Origin: an uncultured Haliea sp.
GTDB taxonomy: Bacteria > Pseudomonadota > Gammaproteobacteria > Pseudomonadales > Halieaceae
Direction of reading: 5' to 3'
Assembly (NCBI GenBank): GCA_913062625.1
Contig: CAJXWP010000025.1
Coordinates: 1-33,568, forward strand
Length of the DNA stretch: 33,568 bases
This document shows positions 1-8,139 of this stretch, piece after piece. The notes under the pieces were generated by a model. That model was given only the letters and a program-made list of their open reading frames with translations, did no database searches and had not been told where the DNA came from. The position numbers were made by a program, and so were the translations under genes. Within the stretch, counting starts at the first letter, position 1. Every line of letters begins with the position of its first letter.

Positions 1-111
1 ACCTGGGATTGGCCGCAGTGGCCGGCGCTCGAGGTATCGCAAGCCCGTGTGCTGGAATATTTCCAGAGTATGGTAGTACTGGGTGATCCACTAGGGAATC
101 ATTTGGGCGAT
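1..111 (+). repeat. Direct repeat copy A (partner 1231-1341)
   Basis: These 111 bases recur at 1231-1341 with a single difference (A at 78, G at 1308). The offset of 1230 bases is a multiple of three, so both copies encode the same domain end in one reading frame. The left limit of the repeat is outside the window. Similarity stops abruptly at base 112, where this copy continues into a linker and the other reaches the C-terminus. Confidence 0.97.
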
Positions 112-1362
112 CTCACTGGTCCGCTTTCGGACGATGCGGACATGCTCGTGGAGAACCCGAATGTGGACATGCCCGTGCCGGAAACCGATCCGGATACGGC
201 AACCCCGATTGCACCTTCTGTTGCCGCCATTGAATCCTCAGGCCCTGCAGCGACATTTTCTGTCGCCGTTGATCTCGTGGACGACTGGGGCTCGGGAGCC
301 TGCGGACAGGGCGTCGTAACAAACAATGGTTCCGTCAGTAGTGCGTGGGAGGTCAGTGTTGACCTGCCCGGATCTGTCACCAGTTATTGGAATTCAAAGA
401 TAAGTGATCCGACGCATTCGTACGGCGATGGCAGTGCGATGTCACACGCCTGGCGTGTGGTGGGTGAGGGATGGAATCGAATGCTGGAGCCTAACGCTTC
501 AACGACCTTCGGTTTCTGTCTCGACCGGACACAGGAGCCAGAGGTGCCGCCGGCGAGTGATCTGGAGCTGGCCGTAGACGATACGCCTGTGGTTATGCCC
601 ATGGCAGACCCCGATGCAGATATGCACATGGGGGATTCGCATACGGATACAGCAAGCGAGTTCATCGATTTGGCGACCTTTGGTCTTACCTATGGCAGTG
701 ATCACACGGACCATACGGGCCTTGTCGGTGGCAGGACTGCGATTACGACAGAAGCGCTGCTTGCGTACAATAATTTACGGGCATTCGCTGGACGTGCGCC
801 GGCAACGCTCGATGAGGTTGGCGTGTGGGCTTTTGCCAATAATCTGACGAACAACACACAGGCCTGGGGCACTGATCAGATGGGCGTCGGCCTTTGGTAT
901 GCGATGCAGGGTGCCAAGGTGGGATGGATGGCCGATGATGGGTTTGATCCTCAGGTTATCGCGGATATCGAACGGACAGCACGATTGGGGGCCGCTGAGG
1001 ACGTGATGGCCATGGTGGTCGCTTACGGCCACGAAGGGTTTGCTGAGTATCTCACTGAGAACGGCCATGCCGAAGCGTTTATCAATACTCTGAAGATGGA
1101 GCCGCATTACGGCGGGTGGATGCACGATCGTGCGCATGGTTGGTTGTCGATTGAAGGCGTGGCTATTGCGCATGACCTGAACCATCTCACGGTTCTCAGC
1201 CATGATCAGATGCAGCCATTCATGAATGACACCTGGGATTGGCCGCAGTGGCCGGCGCTCGAGGTATCGCAAGCCCGTGTGCTGGAATATTTCCAGAGTA
1301 TGGTAGTGCTGGGTGATCCACTAGGGAATCATTTGGGCGATATCTCCCCTCCGTCGTTTTAA
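1..1362 (+). CDS. Modular secreted CBM2 protein with repeated His/Asp-rich domain (5' partial)
   Basis: The frame is open from base 1, so the gene begins upstream; the ATG at 49 is internal. In order, the visible protein has the tail of one domain copy (bases 1-111), an acidic Asp/Pro linker, a carbohydrate-binding module of family 2 (about bases 265-525; a TNNG stretch, Trp in SYWNS, WNRML and FGFCLD match CBM2), a second Asp/His/Met-rich linker, and a domain of about 200 residues ending at the stop. That last domain carries HTDHTG, MHDRAH and AHDLNH clusters, which could bind metal; I do not recognise its family. Bases 1-111 match 1231-1341 with one mismatch, in frame (410 codons apart), so at least two copies of the domain exist. 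CBM2 modules bind cellulose or chitin, so a secreted polysaccharide-active or adhesive protein is inferred. The N-terminus, signal peptide and any catalytic domain are outside the window. Confidence 0.75.
   Translation, partial: TWDWPQWPALEVSQARVLEYFQSMVVLGDPLGNHLGDLTGPLSDDADMLVENPNVDMPVPETDPDTATPIAPSVAAIESSGPAATFSVAVDLVDDWGSGACGQGVVTNNGSVSSAWEVSVDLPGSVTSYWNSKISDPTHSYGDGSAMSHAWRVVGEGWNRMLEPNASTTFGFCLDRTQEPEVPPASDLELAVDDTPVVMPMADPDADMHMGDSHTDTASEFIDLATFGLTYGSDHTDHTGLVGGRTAITTEALLAYNNLRAFAGRAPATLDEVGVWAFANNLTNNTQAWGTDQMGVGLWYAMQGAKVGWMADDGFDPQVIADIERTARLGAAEDVMAMVVAYGHEGFAEYLTENGHAEAFINTLKMEPHYGGWMHDRAHGWLSIEGVAIAHDLNHLTVLSHDQMQPFMNDTWDWPQWPALEVSQARVLEYFQSMVVLGDPLGNHLGDISPPSF
1231..1341 (+). 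repeat. Direct repeat copy B (partner 1-111)
   Basis: Second copy of the in-frame direct repeat, encoding the end of the C-terminal domain of the CBM2 protein. Beyond 1341 only a few codons remain before the stop at 1362. Confidence 0.97.
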
Positions 1363-1376
1363 AGCCCTGTCGTCCC

Positions 1377-1413
1377 GCCGCCACTTCGGTGTTAATAGCA
1401 CCTGGGTGGCGGC
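1377..1413 (+). terminator. Stem-loop after the CBM2 gene
   Basis: GCCGCCAC (1377-1384) pairs perfectly with GTGGCGGC (1406-1413), and an inner GGTG (1388-1391) pairs with CACC (1399-1402). It lies 15 bases after the stop codon. No T-run follows, so intrinsic termination is only a possibility. Confidence 0.45.
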
Positions 1414-1592
1414 TCTGGCGACAAACAGATCACCACGAGTCGACGGTCTGTGATGGCCTAATCCCTGTGCCTGAACCGTTGGCGATCGATTGTTGATGTT
1501 CTATACTGGAGACTCTTACGGTTCAGCACTAATGATAATAGTGGCCCTTGGGTTTATGCAGTATCCGAGTGCGCCAGCAAGGGGATTTGTTG

Positions 1593-2621
1593 ATGTCATT
1601 ACGCGAAAGTATCCAGCAGTCCACTCAAAGAACAGATGCCGCATCGATCGCTCGTGCGGTTGCCGCCGTCAAACGTGGGGAGCGCAGTGGGCGTGTTGAA
1701 CTTACCGCTATCATGGCTTGGGTTGGTTATTCCTGCCCTGATGCCACGGACGCAGTTTATGACAATATCGCCTCAGCATGGCTGGGGTCTGGTCCTGCGC
1801 CTGACATTCCCCTAGGCCTGGCTGAAGCCCCACTACAGGACAGTTTTTGGGAGGGCTTTTGGGACGTCGTTCAAGGCCCACCGGAAGGCTACGACGCACT
1901 GACTATCACCGTGGCCGTGGCTGCTTTGGGTGCTACGGTACACCCTGATTTCGAACAAATTGCGGAAAACAGCGCGCGCAATCACCCGGGTGCTGCGATC
2001 GCGCTGACCAGTCCTATTCCGGGACATACCGACATGGATGCGCTTGCCCGCTGTCCGGAAAAAAGTCTGGGTTTGCGTCTGCACACAATGATTGTAGAAA
2101 ATGGCTACGATCCTGAAGTGCTAGACCGCGAATCGATTAAGCTCAGCGAGAAGCCTCATTCTTTGCATTATCTCAACGCGCGCATATTGCAGATGCATGA
2201 TGTGTGGCATCTCGTGGCTGGATATACGACGCATTCCTCGAATGAAATCGCGATATCAGCGTTTCAGTTGGCGCAATTTGGACACAATTACTCTGCTATG
2301 TTTCTCGCCGCAGGAGTGGCAATGAGTACGACCAAGGAGCCCAGAGGCTTTACTATTTTGATGCAAATTATCACAGAGGCTTGGCAGCATGGCCGCGAAA
2401 CCCCCGTGATGATGGACATTGAGTGGGAGCAAGAGTGGGATAATTCATTGGAAGTCATACGATCGAAGTACGCCATCCCTACTTACCAAAGTGTGTTCCC
2501 TTCAGATTTATTGGAATCCATTGAGAACCCTTCATTCTGGAAAAAACTGCATCTGGGATATCAATTACTCAAGTACAATTTTCGCTTACGCCATAGCGGG
2601 CCGAGTCCGGCGCTGCAGTGA
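1593..2621 (+). CDS. Coq4-family ubiquinone biosynthesis protein
   Basis: A 342-residue protein with the Coq4 signature HDxxHx11E (His202, Asp203, His206 and Glu218 from the chosen start), which binds a metal ion in the family. Coq4 acts at the membrane on ubiquinone head-group intermediates and helps organise the Coq complex; which step applies here cannot be read from sequence. I chose the ATG at 1593, not the in-frame ATG at 1548, because AAGGGG (about 1579-1585) sits at good distance before it. The stop overlaps the GTG of the next gene (GTGA), suggesting translational coupling. The N-terminal 150 residues carry no motif I recognise. The cyo quinol oxidase at the other end of the window shows that the cell uses ubiquinol. 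Confidence 0.75.
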   Translation: MSLRESIQQSTQRTDAASIARAVAAVKRGERSGRVELTAIMAWVGYSCPDATDAVYDNIASAWLGSGPAPDIPLGLAEAPLQDSFWEGFWDVVQGPPEGYDALTITVAVAALGATVHPDFEQIAENSARNHPGAAIALTSPIPGHTDMDALARCPEKSLGLRLHTMIVENGYDPEVLDRESIKLSEKPHSLHYLNARILQMHDVWHLVAGYTTHSSNEIAISAFQLAQFGHNYSAMFLAAGVAMSTTKEPRGFTILMQIITEAWQHGRETPVMMDIEWEQEWDNSLEVIRSKYAIPTYQSVFPSDLLESIENPSFWKKLHLGYQLLKYNFRLRHSGPSPALQ

Positions 2622-3358
2622 GCTGGTTGCGCATTAGGGTGATGTATTACGCACGGGTGCTACCCCGATGTGTCGCTGTGATAACCGTTTGCTGTTGCCT
2701 GTTGTGGCAGGGGAATTCAGTCGCCCAAACGTCAGACTGGGCGCCTATTGTGAAAGCTGCGCTGAAAAATCTAGATGCAACAAACCTGGATGAGGACTGG
2801 TATTTCACCATGACAGTGGTCGAGAAAGGCGAACTGCAGATTATTCGCAGTGACCCGCGGCGGGGTACCTACGAGAAAAGACAGTTGCTCACGGTGGACG
2901 GTATAGCACCGGATAGTCAGCGTCTGAATGAATTCCACGACAAAGAAGTAAAACGTATCACTGATATTGATCCCGATCCCGATGCACGCGGCTATGGGTA
3001 TATGGTTGATACGCAAACGCTAGAACTGATTGAGGCCAGCGATGGGTATGCAGTGTTTTCATTCGCGCCCAGAGTGAAAATGCTAGAAGATTCTCGCGAC
3101 CAGTTGCGCGGCACCTTACTGCTCGATTCGACAACGCAACGCATTGATGAGATTGAAATTATCAATACCGACAAGCTGTCTCCGGCATTCTCGGTTACGC
3201 TGGATACATTCCGGCTAGGGTTGTTTTTTGCACAGGAGCAGGGCGAAAATTTACTGCAGAAACTGGAATCCCATACCGCGGGAAAAATGGGCTTTCTCAA
3301 AAGCTTTGATGCACTTGTGATTGTCGACTTCAGTGAATATACACGAGCAGAGCCCTGA
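2618..3358 (+). CDS. Exported protein of unknown function, coupled to the Coq4-like gene
   Basis: About 240 residues. A Cys-rich hydrophobic segment near residues 18-36, ending VAQ, looks like a signal peptide with cleavage before TSDW; there is no lipobox. The rest is soluble, with alternating hydrophobic residues that suggest beta-strands, somewhat like outer-membrane lipoprotein-sorting folds, but I do not recognise the family. GTG at 2618 overlaps the upstream stop; the ATG at 2642 gives a more usual signal-peptide N-region and may be the true start. Overlap with the Coq4-family gene suggests an operon, perhaps handling a lipid or envelope component; this is inference. Confidence 0.6.
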   Translation: MSWLRIRVMYYARVLPRCVAVITVCCCLLWQGNSVAQTSDWAPIVKAALKNLDATNLDEDWYFTMTVVEKGELQIIRSDPRRGTYEKRQLLTVDGIAPDSQRLNEFHDKEVKRITDIDPDPDARGYGYMVDTQTLELIEASDGYAVFSFAPRVKMLEDSRDQLRGTLLLDSTTQRIDEIEIINTDKLSPAFSVTLDTFRLGLFFAQEQGENLLQKLESHTAGKMGFLKSFDALVIVDFSEYTRAEP

Positions 3359-3523
3359 CCTTCCCTACAAAAAGGGGACACAGTTTAGTGGGCTACAGGA
3401 TCAGTGCAGGCGCTGGTTGCGAGTAAGACGATGACAAGTGTTAGGCGGCGAACCGTGGTAACGCAAGAATCGGACAGCATAGACTTAACCTCTCTGGGTG
3501 TCTTTCACTGCGACTCTCGATTT

Positions 3524-4477
3524 TCAGTCGATAACAGCGTCAGCGTTTTCGGGAACTGAGCTTTGAGACATGCTCGCTTCCTTAATTTGGCGCCACCGAA
3601 ACGGCGAGAGAATCTGTTCCCACCACGTCATAGGAAACGCTGGAAGGTCGGCAATTCCAATCTCCTCCGGAGGGCTGCGATCTGAGGGTAAAAATCGAGT
3701 GCCAAAAACCCAATCCCAAATACTGATAGTTTGTCCGTAGTTGTGATTCGCTTCAACAATGGTTTTGGAATGGTGCCAGCGGTGTAACTCGGCCATGCTG
3801 AAAACCCAGTTTAGGGGGCCCAGGCGCAGCTGCACATTGGCGTGTTGGAAAATTCCGTGAATGGCCGCTATCATTCCAAAGTAAGCCAGCATGGCTTCAC
3901 CGCAGCCCAGAATTACCAGTAACAGGTAGGCGGGTGCGAATGTTAAAAGGGAATCGATAGGATGAAAGCGTCCGGCGTTTAGCCAGTAGAGCCGAGGTGC
4001 GCTGTGGTGTACCGCGTGGAAGCGCCACAGTGCTTGCTTCTCGTGCTCCCATCGGTGCACCCAGTAGCCCGGTAGTTCGCCGACAATGAGTACTAGCGCT
4101 ATTTGCGCCAGCAGTGGCCATTCTGTCGGCCACAGTCCTATGCCAAATCGATTCGAAAGCCACCCGCCCATAGCCACTCCTATGGCAATCATCGGAGGCG
4201 TAATGATGACGATCAAAATACCGATACCAACCGCGTGGCGGGCATCCACGCTGACGTCTGAACGGTTTTTATTCCAGCTCATATGATAGGGATACACATG
4301 CTCAGATGCTGCGACAATGGCAAAGGCTGCAAACTGCGGACCCAGGATAGCCATCGGAGGGGCCATGCCGCCAGCCATCAACCACCATGAACACAACACG
4401 GACAGCCCCATGACAATTGGAAATATTCCCCACTGGAATAGTAATGGCGCTTGCGCCGGAGCGTGGTCTGTAGTCAA
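3524..4477 (-). CDS. Fatty acid hydroxylase / sterol desaturase superfamily membrane protein
   Basis: A 317-residue integral membrane protein with the histidine clusters of the membrane di-iron hydroxylase superfamily in order: HRWEH, HAVHH, an isolated His in QHANVQ, and HRWHHS. These ligate two irons that activate oxygen to hydroxylate or desaturate lipids such as fatty acids, sterols or carotenoids. Four to six hydrophobic segments surround them. Members of this superfamily cannot be assigned a substrate from sequence alone. It stands alone on the minus strand, facing the upstream exported-protein gene, and both flanking intergenic stretches carry no recognised gene. Confidence 0.85.
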   Translation of the reverse strand: MTTDHAPAQAPLLFQWGIFPIVMGLSVLCSWWLMAGGMAPPMAILGPQFAAFAIVAASEHVYPYHMSWNKNRSDVSVDARHAVGIGILIVIITPPMIAIGVAMGGWLSNRFGIGLWPTEWPLLAQIALVLIVGELPGYWVHRWEHEKQALWRFHAVHHSAPRLYWLNAGRFHPIDSLLTFAPAYLLLVILGCGEAMLAYFGMIAAIHGIFQHANVQLRLGPLNWVFSMAELHRWHHSKTIVEANHNYGQTISIWDWVFGTRFLPSDRSPPEEIGIADLPAFPMTWWEQILSPFRWRQIKEASMSQSSVPENADAVID

Positions 4478-4975
4478 TGAAGGTTCTCCAGCGGGGTTGT
4501 CTTATGCAACATCAACACGTGCCATGTTTTTGCAGCGGTACAGTTTGGGTTATTGCGTGACAGCCGTCAATTATCGCATTGTGTCTATACAGCCCAGCGA
4601 GTTTGACCTCTTGTCGGCAATCCAGTCCATGCTGCTTGGCGCGGCAGTGTTAGAAAGCGAGCGAGGGCTGGCGTAAATTGACAGCCGTTGCAATATTGGG
4701 CACCATGCGCGCGCTTACCAGATGCAATGAAAGCAATGACGCGAGTAGGTATTGGGCTTCCGAGGTGGGCTGCAGAGCTTGATTTTTGTCTGTCAACTCC
4801 TCAGGCGGGGAGCGAGCCTGCAGCGGTATTTTGCCACGACTTTGCGGATCTCGCGTTAGGTTTACCCCATCGTTGTTATAATAGCGGCGATTGCGAACGC
4901 TTTTTTATTCAATGCGGGCAAAACCGCTCAGTATCAGCAGACGTATAAATTGTTCAACAGTTTGGAGTGCGTAAA
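4478..4975. other. Intergenic stretch without a supported gene
   Basis: About 500 bases between the divergent hydroxylase and cytochrome c genes. Open frames here have no recognisable protein character. The only notable signal is a perfect TATAAT at 4877-4882. Confidence 0.5.
4877..4882 (+). promoter_or_regulatory. Candidate -10 box for the cytochrome c gene
   Basis: A perfect TATAAT lies 94 bases before the chosen GTG start. No good TTGACA-like box is found 16-18 bases upstream, so the assignment rests on the -10 alone. Confidence 0.35.
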
Positions 4976-5410
4976 GTGAATATCCCTACCATCAATATTA
5001 TTGTGTTTACCGTGTTTGCATTCGGCCTGTCGATCTGGGCTATGCAGCACAATGGCCGGGAAAAAGCCTCTGTTAGTGCCTGTTATGGTGAGTGCTATGA
5101 GAAGTACGAGGCGTCGAATGGTGGCGTCGTGGAGATCGCACAGGCGCAGGCGGCAGCGAAAGCAGTGGCGTCGCCTGCGGAGCTAGGCAAGGGTATTTAC
5201 GCCGGATGTGTTGCCTGTCACGGGCCCAATGGCGGTGGGGGTGTTGGCCCTCAATTGGCCGGTCAGAGTGCCGATGCTATTTTAGGTAAGCTACAGCGCT
5301 ACGGAAAAGGTGAGACATTAGGCCCTCAGAGTGCGCTTATGTGGAGCCAAGCAGCGCAACTGAGCCCCGGCGACATGGAAAATATCTCTGCTTACGTCGC
5401 CACCTTTTAA
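4976..5410 (+). CDS. Membrane-anchored class I cytochrome c
   Basis: A 144-residue protein with one N-terminal hydrophobic segment (about residues 5-22) without a clear cleavage site, a spacer, and a C-terminal cytochrome c domain with one CVACH haem site, a GPNGGGGVGPQLAG loop and a Met in ALMWSQ as probable sixth ligand. It resembles small c5/c552-type electron carriers facing the periplasm. GTG at 4976 is preferred over GTG at 4967 because GGAG (4964-4967) lies eight bases before it. Just after the anchor is an extra Cys pair (ACYGEC) without a following His, so it is not a second haem site. The gene converges on the DUF3429 gene and may carry electrons in aerobic respiration. Confidence 0.85.
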   Translation: MNIPTINIIVFTVFAFGLSIWAMQHNGREKASVSACYGECYEKYEASNGGVVEIAQAQAAAKAVASPAELGKGIYAGCVACHGPNGGGGVGPQLAGQSADAILGKLQRYGKGETLGPQSALMWSQAAQLSPGDMENISAYVATF

Positions 5411-5438
5411 GCGACGTATCGAACCGCAGCAGAGCCTC

Positions 5439-6086
5439 TCACAGTAGCATGGCAGCAAGTACCAGTGAGATACTCGCTACCAGCGTCAGTTGCAGCCGCA
5501 GGCGCGCGTAGTAAAGCGGCTGTGGTTTGAACAATCCATGGCGTCGCTCCACAATAACGGTCGTAATAAACAGAAAAGCACCGAGTAGAAAGAAGCCGGC
5601 TGTCGACAGCAGCACCTGACCAAAAAATGCGGTCAGCACGATGCCGTTACTAAGAAGCAGCGTTATTGGACTGCGCTGGATCACGGCCATGCCCCACCAC
5701 GCACCGACCAGAAAGCAAACAATAGCCAAGGTATAGGTGGCCAAGGCGTTTGCCCATAGCGGCTGGTTTTGAGTATCGATATACAGCGCGAGCAGTAGGC
5801 CAACGAAAGGCAGCAAGCCGGCCCGGCCTAGCCACGTGGCATATGTTGGCGTCTTACCGAGTGTCGATGTGGTCTGCTGTTCTTCTTCTGACGCGAGATG
5901 ACCCTCTGGAACACCGTGGTCTGCATACCATTGTTCCCACTCATAGGGCGTGAGGGTCTTAGGAACATCACCTGATAGCGCCCGTCGCAGTGATTTAGCC
6001 CCGAGGCCGTGGTCGGTGGACTCCTCCTTTTCACCCAGAAGGCGCCGTATTTTCTCGTGATCAACAGCCATTGGGCACGGATCCAT
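5439..6086 (-). CDS. DUF3429 family membrane protein
   Basis: 215 residues: a soluble charged N-terminal part of about 80 residues (with a TPYEWEQWYADHGVP stretch), followed by five hydrophobic segments. The membrane part begins with a WLGRAGLLPF stretch and has FLVGAWWGMA, both typical of DUF3429, whose function is unknown. The soluble extension before the domain is the less usual part. An ATG at 6071 (MAVDHEK) is an alternative start; neither has a strong ribosome-binding site. It lies downstream of nei on the same strand, so the two may be co-transcribed. Confidence 0.7.
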   Translation of the reverse strand: MDPCPMAVDHEKIRRLLGEKEESTDHGLGAKSLRRALSGDVPKTLTPYEWEQWYADHGVPEGHLASEEEQQTTSTLGKTPTYATWLGRAGLLPFVGLLLALYIDTQNQPLWANALATYTLAIVCFLVGAWWGMAVIQRSPITLLLSNGIVLTAFFGQVLLSTAGFFLLGAFLFITTVIVERRHGLFKPQPLYYARLRLQLTLVASISLVLAAMLL

Positions 6087-6154
6087 TAGTTCGATAGACA
6101 GTAATAATCATTACGGATGTTACCGACGATTGGATGATATCTGTGCACCGGCCG

Positions 6155-6988
6155 CTATCGTGAGTGTCCCGGTGGCTGGCAAGTTGGGCAGTGATACAGC
6201 CGTCGGCTGCCAATTTCATGGCGCTCAATACTGTGCCCACAATGATAACAGGGGTAATCGGCGCGACCGAACACATAAAATCGACGCCAGTTGCGGCTCA
6301 GTCCTTGGGACTTTAGCGCGTTGGAAAGGCGTGGCGCAAGGGTGATGCCACCGGTTTCATAACTACGTTGACTCAGCGTTAGGGTGCTGCGTGCCAGTCG
6401 GCCAATCTCGCCGCGCGACAATTCGCTAGGGCGCGCTCTTGGATGCAGACGCGCATCGTGCAAGATCTCAGAGCGCAGGTAGTTACCATTGCCTGCGAGA
6501 AACTTTTGGTCCAGGTATAGCGCAGCAAGCTCCTTGCGGACAAAACCCGGTTCGGCCAAGCGTTGTGCGATATCACGCCAGGTTAGCGAGCGGTCCATAA
6601 TGTCGGGACCAATTTTCGCGAGGAATGGATGAGCCATCAGTTCGGCAGTGGGCCACACGCTGATGTCTGATGCGCTGTAAAGAATTGCGCTGTGCGTTGA
6701 CGTTTGCAGCAGCAAACGCATAGACCGACTCGACTTAGGCAGCTTGTGTCCGCGAATCACTCGCCAAACGCCGTAAAGCTGATTGTGGGAGTAGATACTG
6801 TAGCCGTGCTCGAAATGCGTCAGCAGCGCCTTGCCACGGGTTTCGATGTTGATGACCTGATGACCGCGCAGCTGCGCTGAATAGCGACGCAGACGAGGGA
6901 CGCCAAACTTTACTGTGTCTACGGTGCTGCCCTCTAGCACGGCGGCTATTGCGTCGGCCGCACGGCGAATCTCTGGTCCTTCGGGCAT
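6155..6988 (-). CDS. nei: Endonuclease VIII (DNA glycosylase/AP lyase)
   Basis: Nei removes oxidised pyrimidines from DNA and nicks the abasic site. The protein starts MPEGPEIRRA, so Pro2 (Schiff-base nucleophile) and Glu3 are in place, as is the Lys of RGKALLTHF; SHNQLYGVWRV and FLAGNGNYLRSEIL closely match E. coli Nei. A C-terminal zinc finger of four cysteines (CYHC, then CPTC) is present. The open frame extends 42 codons further upstream, but Pro2 must be N-terminal, and AGGAAA sits before the ATG at 6988. 277 residues against about 263 in E. coli. The gene is divergent from the DUF429 gene. Confidence 0.95.
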   Translation of the reverse strand: MPEGPEIRRAADAIAAVLEGSTVDTVKFGVPRLRRYSAQLRGHQVINIETRGKALLTHFEHGYSIYSHNQLYGVWRVIRGHKLPKSSRSMRLLLQTSTHSAILYSASDISVWPTAELMAHPFLAKIGPDIMDRSLTWRDIAQRLAEPGFVRKELAALYLDQKFLAGNGNYLRSEILHDARLHPRARPSELSRGEIGRLARSTLTLSQRSYETGGITLAPRLSNALKSQGLSRNWRRFYVFGRADYPCYHCGHSIERHEIGSRRLYHCPTCQPPGHSR

Positions 6989-7160
6989 ATTAGGTTTTCC
7001 TATTGGCGTTGGTTTATCACAGTCTCGCGAGGGCTTTACTGCCATGGCCACGCAGTGTGTTTGAAGGCCGGCAGCACCGTGCTTGGTATACCCAATGTTG
7101 ATGGCGCTGGGCACGTCTACAACGGAACGCTATTATTGCCCGCGATATCTGCCTACTGCA

Positions 7161-7174
7161 TGATAATCTTATCA
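7161..7174. promoter_or_regulatory. Palindrome in the nei/DUF429 divergent region
   Basis: TGATAA-TC-TTATCA is a perfect inverted repeat with six-base arms between two divergent genes, so it could be an operator. It may also occur by chance in this AT-rich stretch. Confidence 0.25.
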
Positions 7175-7272
7175 ATTAATGACAACATACGCAGATTAGC
7201 CGGGGTGGGATCACGTACATTGCCTGCCCCAGGCTACGTTTTACTGTTCAGCAGGAATTCAGGCGCAGCGTT

Positions 7273-8103
7273 ATGAAGATATACGGAATTGACTTTACCA
7301 GCAGTCCATCATTAAAGAAGCCGATCACCTGCCTTGAGTGCACGCTTGTGGGCTCCTCTTTGTCGGTCGGTACGCTCATGCGTTGGCCGAGTTTTGAGGG
7401 CTATGAGGCGATGCTGCGCGCGCCCGGGCCATGGATTGCGGGTATGGATTTTCCTTTTGGGCAGGCGAGACGATTTATTGACACCGCGGGCTGGCCCGGC
7501 AGCTGGCACGGGTACGTATCCCACGCTGCCAATCTCGGCAGGGAGAGGTTTGTGGACACACTGAATGAGTACCGCGAGGGCAGGGCGGCTGGCGACAAAG
7601 AGCATCGTCGTGAAACGGATAAACGTGCCGGCTCCATTAGCCCGCAAAAACTGTATGGCGTTCCCGTGGCTAAAATGTTCTTTGAGGGCGCCCCCCGACT
7701 GATCGCGGCTCAGGTGACCGTTCCTGGAGTACATCAAGGAGACCCTCAACGGATTGCCGTAGAGGCTTATCCTGGTGTTTTGGCTCGCTATATCATTGGC
7801 AGGAAAAGTTATAAGAATGATACCAAGAAGAAGCAAACTGCAGCACTGCAGGATGCCAGGCTGGAACTGTTGCAGGCAATAGCACATGGCGCACTGAAAA
7901 CGGCTTATGGCCTTGAGGTTGACGCACCACTGCGCTTAGCTGAAGATCCTACTGGAGACAGTCTAGATGCGCTTCTGTGCGCGGTGCAGGCCGCATGGTC
8001 TTGGACGCAGCGGGACAGGAATTACGGTGAGCCGGAGGGATCTGATGCGCTGGAAGGATGGATTGCGGACCCTCTCCCAAAAAAAGAACAACCGGCACAG
8101 TGA
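7273..8103 (+). CDS. DUF429 family predicted RNase H-like nuclease
   Basis: A 276-residue cytoplasmic protein with the DUF429 features: an N-terminal GIDFTSSP (first acidic residue of an RNase H-like core), GMDFPFG near residue 57, VEAYPGVLAR near 165, and DSLDALLCAVQAAW near 210 giving the last acidic residues. The family is predicted to have an RNase H-like fold and nuclease activity; I know of no defined cellular role. The ATG at 7273 is followed directly by the conserved beta-strand, which supports this start. It is divergent from nei, a suggestive but unproven link to DNA metabolism, and converges on the nucleoside hydrolase gene. Confidence 0.75.
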   Translation: MKIYGIDFTSSPSLKKPITCLECTLVGSSLSVGTLMRWPSFEGYEAMLRAPGPWIAGMDFPFGQARRFIDTAGWPGSWHGYVSHAANLGRERFVDTLNEYREGRAAGDKEHRRETDKRAGSISPQKLYGVPVAKMFFEGAPRLIAAQVTVPGVHQGDPQRIAVEAYPGVLARYIIGRKSYKNDTKKKQTAALQDARLELLQAIAHGALKTAYGLEVDAPLRLAEDPTGDSLDALLCAVQAAWSWTQRDRNYGEPEGSDALEGWIADPLPKKEQPAQ

Positions 8104-8139
8104 ACGAGTGGGCACGATGCGAGCACTTTGCCATGCTCT

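Noticed and set aside
775-1272. 165-codon minus-strand frame within the CBM2 protein
   Set aside because: Antisense to a clear coding region, with no motif.
4688-4948. Open frame of 86 codons before the cytochrome c gene
   Set aside because: No ribosome-binding site, no recognisable domain or compositional pattern, and it contains the candidate promoter of the next gene.
5070-5110. Possible second haem site in the cytochrome c
   Set aside because: The CYGEC pair is not followed by His, so it cannot be a haem c attachment motif.
6989-7114. 42-residue N-terminal extension of endonuclease VIII
   Set aside because: The enzyme needs Pro2 at the N-terminus, so the ATG at 6988 must be used.
7312-7887. 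191-codon minus-strand frame inside the DUF429 gene
   Set aside because: It is fully covered by a well-supported gene on the opposite strand and looks like no protein.
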